A stretch of DNA of 64,000 nucleotides, from NCBI RefSeq assembly GCF_028769735.1, contig NC_088170.1, positions 42,882,920 to 42,946,919 of the forward strand. Reading direction: 5' to 3'. The stretch comes from Zonotrichia leucophrys gambelii. Taxonomy: Eukaryota; Chordata; Aves; Passeriformes; Passerellidae. The notes below the pieces were generated by a model. It saw only the letters and a list, made by a program, of their open reading frames with translations, made no database searches and was not told where the DNA came from. The position numbers were made by a program, and so were the translations under genes. This document shows, one piece after another, positions 9,841-20,900 of this stretch. Position 1 is the stretch's first letter; each line of letters begins with the position of its first letter.

Positions 9841-10401
9841 ATGCCAGGAGTAGCCTTGGCACAGGGCCTCACACAATTAAGCCAACTAGCGTGCTGGGCA
9901 GGGAAACAAATTAACATCACATCCACAGTGTTAGATGAACTCACCACTGATGTTGATAGCATAGGCCATGCTGTGTTGCAAAATAGGGTTGCCATAGATT
10001 TTTTATTGCTAGCACAAGGGAATGGGTGTAAAGATTTTGAAGGGATATCTGGCATAAACCTCTCTGATCACTCTGAATCAATTCACAAGAAACTTTCGCA
10101 ACTTAAAGAAAACATGAGGAAACTTACAGTTGTTAATAACTTCTTTAATGAGTGGTTAAAATCTTGGGCATTACTGGGTGGCTTAAAGACTTAGTTCGCT
10201 TTGGCATTATGGTTTTTTTGCATTATTTTACTAATTTTGCTTATTGTGCCCTGCTTATTAAAGTGTGTGCAAAGAATAACTGAATGTGCTAATAATTTGG
10301 TCTGGTTTGTGCAAAAAGACAGGGGAACTGTTGAGTTTTTTTTGCAGGACAATGAATATATGCAACATATGCACAATCCAGCCTTAATAGAAACTGAGTA
10401 A
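9841..10401 (+). pseudogene. Env transmembrane-subunit remnant running into the 3' LTR
   Basis: The frame encodes a heptad-rich N-terminal helix region (about 9890-10000), a loop with LLLAQGNGCKDFEG, a second helical segment, and, after a TAG at 10192-10194, a membrane span (WFFCIILLILLIVPCLL, from about 10210) and a cytoplasmic tail. Only the first cysteine of the cysteine cluster usual in this loop is present. The frame ends at 10401, 73 bases inside the 3' LTR, so the tail overlaps U3. The fold resembles gamma-type envelopes, a mix known in some betaretroviral lineages. Confidence 0.75.
10313..10328 (+). other. Polypurine tract of the provirus
   Basis: The purine-rich AAAAAGACAGGGGAAC lies immediately before the TG that starts the 3' LTR, the position used for plus-strand priming in retroviruses. 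It lies inside the env frame because env extends into U3. Confidence 0.6.
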
Positions 10402-10716
10402 GGTCACCAGGCCCTTAAAGGACATGAAAGGAGAAGAACATGCCCAAAAGCAGACAGTTCAGGATGCAAAGGCAGATGAGAAAACCATAGCAAGACACAT
10501 GAAGAAGAAAGACAAACTAAAATCAACTGAAATATTAAAATGTGTGCGTAAAAAGGATTTAACCAATCACGTATTAGCTTGAGGCATGAACAATAGAGAA
10601 CAGTATAATGTCTCTGATAATGTCTCTGAATATATATATAGTTTGCTTTTTGTAATAAATTGGCTTCACTTGATCATATTGATCATGTCATGATGTCCTG
10701 TTACTGATCCTCCGCA
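10329..10716 (+). repeat. 3' LTR of the provirus
   Basis: It runs from TGTTGAG to CCGCA. It has a CCAAT box at 10563-10567, two direct copies of ATAATGTCTCTG near 10605-10630, a TATATATATA stretch around 10630-10640 and AATAAA at 10654-10659. These are the core-promoter and polyadenylation elements expected of an LTR. The first 73 bases encode the env tail. Confidence 0.85.
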
Positions 10717-11072
10717 GTATGTGTTTATTAGAAGGCCTCAATGGATACACCTTGGGTAGCACAAGAGCCCAGCCAGGGCTACACCCAAGATGAACCCAAA
10801 ATAGTCACAAAATGGATGACTAGTCATAAGGTCTCTCTCACTTTTATAAGGTATGGTCCATTAGCATATTTGAGTTAATTGCCCAATTATAGCTTTTGGT
10901 TATGAAGTCCCAGCCTTCTTGTTTTTCTCTCTTCACTCCACCATTGTTTATGCTCTTGGGCCTGCAACTTGGATCAGTTGTCCTTGGTCCCAAGCTAGGA
11001 AAGGAATTTTTTTGTGCAGCTACTCTGTGAAGAGAGCTTATCATCCCTTAATTTGAAGCTCAGAACTACACA
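10717..11072 (-). repeat. U3/R part of the older minus-strand LTR, right of the provirus
   Basis: On the minus strand there is a TATAAAA box at about 10847-10853, a presumed R region, then AATAAA near 10725, where the sequence is cut by the provirus. The remaining U5 lies at 4138-4198. A TGTGTAG at 11072 is the likely start of U3. The first six bases are the right copy of the target duplication. The right boundary is the least certain point. Confidence 0.5.
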
Positions 11073-11211
11073 CTAAAGCAGTAAAGGATCTCAAAAATAA
11101 AAAAAGGAAAGCCTAAGGCATCAATCATGCTGTGTTGTCATCCTGTCTGGAGGGCACCTGCAGAGGCATGACAAAGAACACTTTGCATTTTTTAAAACAG
11201 AAAGGGGAAAG

Positions 11212-11545
11212 TGTAGCAGTTATAGCTGGTCTATAGCCTCCCAGATAATTTGGCATAACAGACACCAACTCAACCAGCCTGGCTTATCAGAGAGTGGAAG
11301 TAAACAAGCTCCTAGACACAGTTCTTATAGGTCAGATTTCAATTCAAACAGGGGACGTCATCCAAGCCCTCTGAACCGCAAATGGAATGCATCCATTTCA
11401 TTGGCCAGTGGAAATTTGAAGCCCCTATAAAAGGCGACCAACAGTAAAATCTGGGTGTTGCTGCATGATCTCAGTGTGTTCTTGTCACATTCCTATCTGC
11501 ATCATCAGAGTATTAATGTAATATTAATGTAATTGAAATGCCACA
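11212..11545 (+). repeat. Candidate ERVL-like LTR with preceding polypurine tract
   Basis: A purine run (ACAGAAAGGGGAAAG, 11197-11211) immediately precedes TGTAGCAG, the layout of a 3' LTR beside its polypurine tract. About 210 bases on, CCCTATAAAAGGCG gives a good TATA box, with ATTGG (reverse CCAAT) near 11400. The end is taken at a CA near 11545 and is uncertain. The sequence between 11073 and 11211 would then be internal 3' sequence of the same element. No coding remnant was recognised. Confidence 0.45.
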
Positions 11546-12061
11546 GGTCATTTTTGCAAGCTTAGATTCATTTTCTTACCTCCAGATCTCACCTCAAAAT
11601 TTGGCCTCTTGTATAAGCTCTGGATCTAAGATCCTTCTGCAGCCAATAGAGAAAGATAGGCATATCCAGGAGTTAACCCATCCTTCTGAAGAAAGGCACT
11701 TCAAAGAGTGACCCTATATCCAGTCCTTAGTCTGGACAAGTTCAAGAGAAAAGAATTTCAGCTTTCATGTTTAAGTTGACAGAAGTCATCTATGTCTCTG
11801 CCTACACTGCAAATGCAATGGTGTCAGTCAGTATGTTAGTGAGAGTTCAGGGCCATGGCTAAGATGTTCCTTGTGTGACCAATTGTAAGAGAAGAGTTTT
11901 ATTTTCATCATGTTGCTGACAGAATGGTAATGTACACAGACCTTTGAAGCAGTGCAGTTTAGGGGCCTATATCTACAAGAAGGAAACTACAAATACTGAC
12001 AAATGCCATAGCCTCTGGAAACCTCTGATACCTTTAGGAAAGTCCTGAATTCTTCCATTCA

Positions 12062-12626
12062 TGCTGGGTTTGGCTGAGAACGAGTTAGTTTTTTTCCCTA
12101 GTAGCTGGCACATGTTTGTTTTAGATTTAGTATTAGAATATTATTGATCATATATGGATGTTTTAGTTGTTACTAAATTGTGTTTTACTCTAAATCAAGG
12201 ACTTTTTGTCTTCCCAAGCTGTGCCAGTTACCAGGGTCCAAGGAGCTGGGGGAAGCACATAGTGAGGACAGCTGCCCCGGCTTTGCCAAAGGGATAATTC
12301 ATACCACAGAATGCCATGTTCAGTAAATAAATTATGGGCAGTTATCCAGAAGATGCTGATGACTTGGGGTCAGGCTAGGCACTGGTCAGTGGGTAGTGTG
12401 CAACTGTGCCGCACATCACTTGTTTCTCTGGAGTTATATTCCTCTCTCTCCTCTTCTTTACTACTACTACTAGTAGTATCATAGCATTTTATTTTAATTA
12501 TTAAATTGTTCTGATTTCAATCCATGAAGTTTACTTTTTTGTTCAGATTCTCCTCCCACTTGAGGTGAGGGGGACTGAGTGAACAACTGCATGGAATTTG
12601 CTGACTGGGGTTAAACCGTGGCACAT
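12062..12626 (+). repeat. Degenerate avian ERVL-type LTR
   Basis: The succession TGCTGGGTTTGGCTGAGAA, CACTGGTCAGTGGGTAG, TACTACTACTACTAG, TTTAATTATTAAATTGTTCT and GGGGTTAAACCGTGGCAC is one I know from a high-copy LTR found across bird genomes, here on the plus strand. The copy is diverged and no target duplication was identified. Subfamily not assigned. Confidence 0.55.
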
Positions 12627-12629
12627 GCC

Positions 12630-15600
12630 AAGAAAACCAAGTGCTCAAAGCTGTGCAATTCAACCACATGGTCACAATGTGAAAACATGGGCATTATGTA
12701 AGTAAATTTTCATGATCCAGAGAAAAGCTTAGTTCTGTAGGCCACCAGGGCTTCAGCTCTGTAAACCCACTATGTCACTGCTGACAGCCTGGGGCTTTCA
12801 TAACTGTAACTTTATCATCAAAACTGGACTGAGCAAAAGTCCACATTTCCTTACTTCCCATCTTCATCTGACATGCCTTCTGTGCTCCCTCTGCACTACC
12901 CAAAACAGAGCTGTAATGCAATGCAGCTTCCCCACCCCTGGGAGATGTAGAATTTCACTGCATAGCCATTAAGCAGCTGTTTGTTCTCTTCCGAGTAGGA
13001 TTAAATAAGACATCTTTCACCATACTTGTATCACTGAGAAATTTCAATCCCACATGTAATAAGGAGAAAATCTAAAACATAACCATAGAATGCAGCTCAA
13101 TGCCAGTGATATCAAACAAATCCATGTGAATGACCCTTGCAAATGTGTAATAAATATAGTTATGAAAAATTAATTTGAAGTTTTACCAGAGCTACTTAGC
13201 TTTTTCATTTTATACTTTATATTACTTGTCATAAGGTTTGAAAAAGCTAAATTACTTCACCCTTTGCTATTTAAAATAAGTATTGTTTTTTTTCTGTTCT
13301 GCGTTTTGAGAAGAGACAAAACCAATGCTAATGGTTTTATCCAGGAGGTTGTAATGGCACAGTTGAAAAGCGACCTCTTCTCAGACTGCATCACATAATG
13401 GTGTCATTCCTTTCTTGAAAACAAAGAAGAGAAGATATTGTTATAGTTTTACCTCCACTTGTTGCTGTATTACTCATGGACAAGTTAAAAGCTTCTGCCA
13501 AGATCTCTTCTAGTCCTTCAAGTGGTTCTGTCTTGCACGTGTACTTTGAAGTTCCTATTGCTTGTGTGGAATGTCTATACTTGATGTTTTAGACATGTCT
13601 TAACATATAAATTACCTGATTATAAGTCAGTACTATTCCAGCTACCTTTCAAAGGATTGCTGCCAGCCACATTTAACCCCACTGGGCTGAGATTAACTAG
13701 CAAACCTAAGCTTCAAGCTGTATCTTTGCATCTATTTGCTTGACTACCCATTCCACTGGTGAAAACAGTAAATTGGTTTTTCTTTTCTCTAGAGGAACAA
13801 AATTTAAGCATTAGGTACAGCCTATGTGTCTTAGTTCTCCCAATAAATTTTGAAATGTTGGTCAATTTTAATAAAGTTTACTTAGTGGAATATGTCTCAA
13901 CAAACTACATTTCTGTGCATCCTGTGAAGGAAAGACAGTTGAGCAGTAATTACGAAAAGCCTCAAAAATGAATTCAACTCTCCTTAGGGATTGGCATATA
14001 GCAGCTTGATGTCAAGAAGCCTTCAAAAAATAGTTTTGCTTGTCATTTCTTACCGCTGGTACTCCAACCTCCCCTGCTTTCCCAGTATCTCAGCCATTCA
14101 CAGTTCAGCTCAAGATAAGAAAATGATACTGCTACTAAAAAAGCAGATGGGGAATTGAAGCACAATATTATTGAAACTCAGACTTTCACAGACATTTATG
14201 CATGTCTCAGTTGAAAGCGGATGGCTTGAATTTACAGTAATTTCCCAAGGTCATACAAGAAGCATGCAATAGGGCTGGGAAATTGCATCCAAGCTTGCAC
14301 TTTGCTCTTTGGACCATACTTCCTAAATGGGATGTAGTAATTTCAGAATTGCACCTTCCTGGCCCTCTCTCTGGTGGATACCAGTCTGCTGTGAATAAAC
14401 GCATCCTTTGGTCCTTGTGGCATGAGCATCAAAGCCAGCTACTCTTCTAGATCTGCCTCTCAGGCGCACTGGCACAGTGCAGATGCTGTACATGTCTCCC
14501 CTTCAAAGCTGTGGGGATCACAAAGAACAAAGGCCACCTGAGCACACAGCTCCTTCCAGTGTAGCAAAAATGTTACTGCTAAAGGGGGAATACTATCTAA
14601 AAGGAAGGCATGTCTAATTAGCAAAAGAATTTTTCAACACAACAGCAAGCTACTGATCATTAGAAAAATAAAAATGTCTTGAACTTTTTAAATTCCACCT
14701 GGTTTCATCCCATTCTGACTTGGATAATTACCTGTAGCTAATTTCTTGTGGATTTTCACATTTCATCTTTTTCAGATAGCGTTGCTCAGCTCTGTAGCTT
14801 CGAGAATCTTTTATTTAGGATCATTGAATACAAATAAGAATTCTCCAATTGACAAAAACAAAGAAGACAATGAACATTGGAATGATCACTATGAAGTATG
14901 AATACCAGTTCCTGATGCCCCATGGAGTTCACAGTTTGATGACAGACCTATTTCCAGTCTATTACACTAAGAATTTCGCAGTTTTGAGAACTCTGGAGAA
15001 AGTTAGATGAACAACTCACCCACCCTACATCCAATGCTATTTCTACAAAAATCAGAATTTCTTATTTCAAGCACTTATTTTTCCAAATGACAGAGTCCAC
15101 AACACAAGTAAGGCACATTCTGGAACAAGCTGATATGTCTGTTCTGGTATAAAGAAGCATACTTTCTCACCTTAGCTAACACCTACTAAGTAGAACATAA
15201 AATATCTGAAGATTTTTATTTCCTCACTGAAAGTTTTAGGCACAGAATGACAATTTCAGGAAGTAGATCACTGCCTCACAAAATATGGAGCTTGAGAATA
15301 TACTTAGCACAGGAATAAAATAACAAACCGATCAAAGACTGAGTTACAAGTGTGTGATAGAAATTTTTACTAACGGAGGAACACAAAATAAATGTGTGTG
15401 TGACAGAAATTGTTATTAATGGAGGAACAGAAAATAAAATGTTTGCAAATGGGAATGCTGTCTTGGATTCCCTGGCTCCAGCTGGCTGACAAGTTTAACC
15501 ACTGAGTGCTGTCCTGTTACCAGTAACGGTGAACACTTGTTCCCATTATGCTGTCCTAAAGAAAAGTGCTGAGTAGAAGAGGTTAAGTAGTTTTTCTATC

Positions 15601-16990
15601 AACACAACATTGATAAATATCAGTACAAAAACCACAGGATAAACAATATTTTCATTTCAAATTTGAAAATTTGAAAAAATTTGAAAATTTGAAAAAAATG
15701 CAGTAGAAAAATTTGAGGGCTGTGTTTTCAAGAAGATTCAAAACTAGCAACTAGCAGCTCAAAAACAGGGCACTCCCTACTCTGTGCCCTGAAATCCTGC
15801 ACACTGGTCAGCATTTGTCTTTCTAATCACTTGTGGAATTCTGAACTGACATGACAAAATCCACCCAAAGATCTTAAGAGTGCACAGATTAATAGTGTAT
15901 TGTCACAGCATTGTACTTAGTGAACACAAGCTATAAAATAGATAAAGGGGAAAATGCATTCCCTGAGGTCCCAGACTTAGTGAATATTCTTGCATTACTT
16001 AACATCTTCTGGGCACTTAAAAAGAAGAAAATTACTAATTACTGCTCATAGTATCCATGAGGCAGCATTAAGATGCATATAGCATTTGCAGTAAAAACCC
16101 ATAGCCATGCAAAATTCTTCTTGCTTGATGTTTCACTTTAAACTCAAAACAATCCAAACACATGGACATTTGGAGTGAATCGAAATCTTTATGATATATC
16201 AAAGCACATGAAACTAATGTTGTTATGTGAAACCATGTGGAAATGAGTTTTGCTTTGTGTAAACCCCAGTACCAGAAGAGAGTTAGGAAATGCGTGTACT
16301 GTGCTTATCAGATATTAAGCAGAAGAGGATGCTAGTAGAAGCTACTGTGAAATGTTTCATACTAGTTTAGTTAAAATACTTAAGACCTTCAAATAATGAA
16401 GGTTATTAAGAATTGCACAAACCAAAAATATTCTTATTACCTCCACTGAGAGATTGCACACACACGTCTTGGTGGCAGATGTGTGGAATGTCTTTGGCTG
16501 CTCTTTGGCCCTTTTTGATTCTAATTAATGAAGGGACTATGAATTAATGGAGGGATTATGAAGTGTTTCATACAAATGCTTCACAAGAGAGGCTTATAAA
16601 TCTCAGTGGAGAAGTCAGTCCAACTAATATCTTCACTCAGCTGCCTGTATTTCTTCAAAACAAAGCCTAAAAATGGAAGAAAAATGTTCTCTTTAAGCCC
16701 TGTATCACCAGGGGGAAAGGATCCTTTTTGGTTTCCAGTGAAATTTTACTTTATTCGGGGAAAGGGGAAAGTTATACACACCCACAGATCCCCTCACCCA
16801 AGGTTCTATTCCATGAAATGGTTGGTTGGACCTGGGTTCCATGAGCCATCCTCCTCTTTTTCAGGCTGCGCAAAATGTAGCAAGTCACTGGGGAGATAAC
16901 CTGTTCTTCTCTCAGCTGGTAAATCTTGATGCAGGTGGAAGACAGATTAGAATAGATCTAAGGAATTCTCACAACAATTGTGCCTGCCTT
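12630..16990. other. Intergenic sequence upstream of NFYB, no gene seen
   Basis: AT-rich sequence without supported exons. It contains a diverged ~46-bp tandem duplication at 15351-15441 and an AAATTTGA-type tandem palindrome near 15655-15695. The short open frames here have no splice context or recognisable similarity. Confidence 0.5.
15351..15441. repeat. Diverged two-copy tandem duplication (~46-bp period)
   Basis: TGTGTGATAGAAATT...GGAGGAACA is followed directly by a second copy with several substitutions (TGTGTGACAGAAATT...GGAGGAACA), both ending in AAATAAA-type sequence. Confidence 0.6.
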
Positions 16991-17039
16991 GCTGACAACA
17001 GGCACCAGGCTGGTGAGGCAACAGGGGCGTGAGGCCAGG

Positions 17040-17526
17040 ATCAAGGCCAGTGGGACACAGCTGGCCACTCTCCCCCAGCCCCCATCTCCCAGGACAGCAA
17101 GGATGACTGGGGGACTGGAGCATCTCTTTTATGAGGAAAGGCTGGAGGAGCTGGGCCTGTTCAGCCTCAAGAAGAGATGACTGAGAGGGGACCTCATCAA
17201 TGTCCATCAGTATCTGGAAGGAGGGGGTCATAGGATGAAGCCAGGCATTTTTGATGGTAACAAGCAAGTAGAACAAGCGACAATGGGCAGAAACAGATGC
17301 ACAGGAAGCTCCATCTGAACATAAGGAAGACATTCTTTACTGTGTGGCAACTACACACTGGAATAGGTAGCCCAGGGAGACTGCAGTCTCCCTTACTGCA
17401 GCTATTTCAGAACTGCCTGGATGCAATCCTGTGCTTGTGCTCCAGGATGACCCTGCTTGAGCAGGGAGGCTGGACCAGCTGTAGCACTGTGGTCCCTTCC
17501 AACCTGACCCATTTGTGATTCTGTGA
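17040..17526 (+). mobile_element. CR1 LINE 3' end
   Basis: The segment shows the familiar CR1 3' region: GGCTGGAGGAGCTGGGCCTG, GAGAGGGGACCTCATC, an AGGAAGACATTCTTTACTGTG stretch, and a terminal CCTTCCAACCTGACCC followed by GTGATTCTGTGA, the octamer-type tail. It is 5'-truncated, as most CR1 copies are, and encodes no intact protein. Its tail ends exactly where the NFYB CpG island begins. Confidence 0.9.
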
Positions 17527-17834
17527 GACCGACGCCGCAGGACGAGCTGCCCCTGCTCAGAGGCCTCTCTATACAATCGCCAGGAGCAGGACCGAGCCCT
17601 GTGGCAGGGACAGCCCTCGGTGGCAGCCACGGCCGCCGCTGCGCCCTAGCCCCGCGCGGGGGGGGGCGGGATCAGCGCCCCCCGGGCCAGACGTTCCATA
17701 AAGGAGACGGGCAGGGTCGGTCCGGCGGGAGGGGGCGCGCTGAGGGAAGAGCCGACACGAGTGGCGGGGAGGCGGCGCGGAGGGAGGGCAGCCCGGCTGC
17801 GGGAAGCGAGGCTCCGCGCTGGGACTGGTTCCTT

Positions 17835-17846
17835 CGCAGCCATTTT
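17835..17846 (-). promoter_or_regulatory. YY1-type motif
   Basis: On the minus strand this reads AAAATGGCTGCG, close to the YY1 consensus AANATGGCNGC. It lies about 75 bases upstream of the CCAAT pair in the NFYB CpG island. Confidence 0.4.
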
Positions 17847-17918
17847 CCGTCCAACCAAACAGCCGATTTGCGGAGGGAGCCAACCAGGGCCGCACTGGAG
17901 GTTTGTGCCTGGCTCCGG

Positions 17919-17929
17919 CCAATGATTGG
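17919..17929. promoter_or_regulatory. Inverted CCAAT-box pair (NF-Y sites)
   Basis: CCAATGATTGG is a CCAAT and an ATTGG separated by a single base, so each strand presents an NF-Y core. NF-Y is the dedicated CCAAT-binding factor in vertebrates and NFYB encodes one of its subunits, so self-regulation is possible. The two cores are too close for two trimers to bind at once. Confidence 0.6.
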
Positions 17930-20900
17930 TAACCGGTTGCACTGCAGGCTCGAATGAAATGTCCGTCTCCCTCCCCGGGCCCCGGCGCTGCCGCCACGCC
18001 GCCGCCGCGGGCACCAGGAAGTGCGGGGCTGCCGCCCCGGCCGCGCGTCGCTTTATGCGGCCGGGGAGCCGAGCGGGGTGGGCGGCCGGGGAGGGGAGCG
18101 GAACGGGCGGGCAAGCAGGGAGGGGGGGGGCGGCTGCCCCCGCCGCTGTCCCGCTCTTTCCGCGGGGCCCTTCCCGCTACGGCTCCATTTTGCGGCCTAG
18201 GGCAGGGGTGGAGGCAGCAGGCGGAGCTGCCCCGCGGCCGGCCGACACCCCTCACCGCTGGCTGAGAAGCGGCGGGTACTCGCGGGCGTGCGGCCTCCCG
18301 CCACCTCTCCGTCTCCGCGCCAGCCGCGCTCGCTGCGCCCCGGGGCCGCGGCTTTGTGGCGACCGCGCCGGGCGGAGCGGGCTCGGCGCTCTTTTGTGTC
18401 TCCCACCGAACTCCCTCCCCTCGCCACGGGAGCGAAGGGCCGTGGCCCCCACCACGCCCACGGTCCCCAGCCGGGCCGTGAGCCGGGTAGCGGTGCCACA
18501 GCGGCCCGAGCTCTCCTCCCGGCACCCCCCGTGCCGTTGTCGGGACCGAAATTTCCTGAAGGGTTTGGCGGTATTTGCAGGGATGAGGAGCGTAGGGTGA
18601 GGCTTCAGGATGTGGTGCCGGTGACCGGCTGGCAATGCGGGCGGGAATGCGAGGCCTTGGTGGGCTGCACGGGGACCCAGCAGAGGCGCCCGACCGCCCC
18701 CGGGCAGGTGCGGGCAGCGCGGAAATCACAGCCAGCGTGATCAACAATAAAGTTGGTGATTAACTGAGGACTCGTCGTCTTGTGCCATTTGTAAACAAGG
18801 GGTCACGATAGACGAGTTACCTTTCGAACAGATGTGAGCTGGGTGCTAGGAAGGCTCAGAGGCTGTTGGTATAAGTAGGAAGGTGTCGTCGTCGTCCCCG
18901 TCCCTCCTCCCCCTCCCTCCTTGTGCCCCAGCACTAACTGCGTTTGCATCATTGAAGGGCATGAAATCAGGAAATGGGATCGAGCAGCTTGCAGTGGCGG
19001 AGAGGCAGCTGGGTGGCTGCCTGGGTGGCTGTCCTGTGACACACATGACAGATGGGAGAGAGACGGGACCCTGCCATTATCAATGTCTACATAACTTTTC
19101 GGTGTGTGGGAGGTGTTCTTGGGCAGACCTATGTGTGTTAGCCACCGTGCTACCTCCGGAAATTATGTAGTTGGTGATCATGAAGAGTACTGTCGACATA
19201 TTAACCACAATCCTATAGACAATCATACTGGAAAACCACAAAAATTCATGTGTTCTAGTAATGTTTCTGCAGCTATGATATATATTCTGCAGTACAACTG
19301 CAGTAGAAAATCAGGTTTAGCTTTACCAATTTCTTTGAGGCTTAACAAAAAAGATTTGTTCTGAAAAGAGCTGTGAGGTAAAAGCTGTCTAGTGTGATTA
19401 GGTTGCTTGTGGGATGGCAAAATTAATGATAACAATGATCTGGACATTTTTAGGCAATGAGGAGCACAGAAATCTGTATTTTAGCCCATTCATCGACTCT
19501 ATTACATGTAATAACTTTTCATTGGCATCTTGGTGGATGGCAGTTACTGTCAATGAAAGAAAAAAAATCAACTTTCTCAAAAACAGCTCTGGCAAAATAG
19601 TTGGAAAAAGGAAAATGGCAGGTGCCACTTTGGGCAGTATTCAGTGTCTGGCTTTAATTGGCTTGCAGGAATGGAGAAATTGTATCTATATATAATCATT
19701 AACATATTGTTCCTAAACAATAAGCTAGTGGTTGCTTTCTTTTTTTCTTTGATGATGTGGCCTGTGGCATGACAGTTGCAATGTAAAGGCAAGATCCATC
19801 TTCAGTTCTCTAGGACACCCAAGATGGCTCAATCTGAACCTTTCTGAGGCCTGTGTGAGTTGCTTTTGCACTATGCATTGAGCAGGTGGTTATACATGGT
19901 CTTGGCTGCTGGGATTTACAGCTATGGCATTATATTGGGAGAAGTTAGAAGCACTTCTGGATTTGACCGCCACAGAGTTCAAAGCTTAACTCTTATTTGT
20001 GGTAATAATTAGATGAAGGGAGGCAATGTTCAGAAATTGAATGAAATATAATGTTTAAGATAATGTCAAGATATGAAACATTAAACACTGAAACTTTGAA
20101 AGTCTGATACCTTGTTTTGCCAACATTTAAAAAAGGTTTGCAAGGTTCTTCCTTTAGTGCTTTCAAATATAACTCTAATGGTGCTCCACCTTTAAAATTC
20201 TGCTTAGAAAGAAACTTAGTACAGAGTTTTGCAGTAGTGTTTTGAAGAAACTTAGTATTTGAAAATTGATGTTTTAGTGGCAGGATGCTTGTAAAAAGAG
20301 CAAAACATTACTATATATATGCATACTAAACAATATGGGTAAATAACATTGGTAGAATAAAAGCAAGTGTCAGCAAATTCAGCAGTTTTGGCTGAAAATA
20401 GTCTGGTCTGAAGCTAGTTCGGTCTGGTCTGAACTAGTTTTGTAAAACTCTTACTTGCCCTGTTGCTTTAGAGGAAAAAAGCTGCTTGGCATACTTGAAT
20501 TACTACCTCAACAAAGGAAAAATTACCTACTTAAAAACGTTATCAAACTTCTAAAAGGAAAAAGACAGGATTTATGGATTGCTGCTTTAATAAACAGATA
20601 ATCTTAGTTTTTTACAAAAAATACTAGAAAAGTATCAAAAGTACTATTGAAAGGTAATACGGGGATTTCAGTGAGGTTGCTGAAGGAAGGAGGTGCTGGT
20701 GCAGTGTGTTCAGCACTGCTTTCCTTTTCCAGCTTCTGCAAATGTAATTAAACTGCCTCCATTCCTCTGCTCATCTTATTTTCTCCCCCAGCTTCTCTCT
20801 TCTACTGCCAAAAAAGAGAAAGTGTGGAAACTGGATTTCTCCTGCTTGCTCTGTATCACTGACCCTCTTGATGTGAAAATGCATGAGGTTTTAGTCCAGC

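Larger units (their letters stand above)
4199..10716 (+). mobile_element. Defective class II (betaretrovirus-like) endogenous provirus
   Basis: This is a 6.5-kb element with related direct LTRs at both ends (4199-4535 and 10329-10716), TG...CA termini and a 6-bp target duplication (GTAGGT at 4193-4198, GTATGT at 10717-10722, one mismatch). Six bases is the usual size for betaretrovirus-like integration. Order inside: degenerate primer site, gag fragments, capsid with a major homology region, dUTPase-protease, RNase H, integrase, env and polypurine tract. The dUTPase placed before protease is a betaretroviral arrangement. The element is dead: gag, pol and env all carry frameshifts and stops, the nucleocapsid zinc knuckles are absent, and the whole reverse transcriptase domain is missing. 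LTR divergence, indels and a mutated target duplication point to an old insertion. Confidence 0.9.
17527..18750 (+). promoter_or_regulatory. NFYB: CpG island and promoter of NFYB
   Basis: This is a 1.2-kb GC- and CpG-dense block between a CR1 tail and AT-rich intron, upstream of the NFYB coding exons and in the right orientation. It holds an inverted CCAAT pair (17919-17929), a YY1-type motif (17835-17846) and several GC boxes. The untranslated first exon must lie here. Candidate donors on the plus strand are GG/GTGAGG near 18597 and CAG/GTGCGG near 18707, and I cannot choose between them. The long minus-strand open frame (392 codons) across it is a GC artefact. Confidence 0.75.

Noticed and set aside
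17569..18747. 392-codon minus-strand open frame, and smaller frames, across the NFYB CpG island
   Set aside because: High GC removes stop codons on all frames. Composition is low-complexity Arg/Pro/Gly, with no domain and no splice context.
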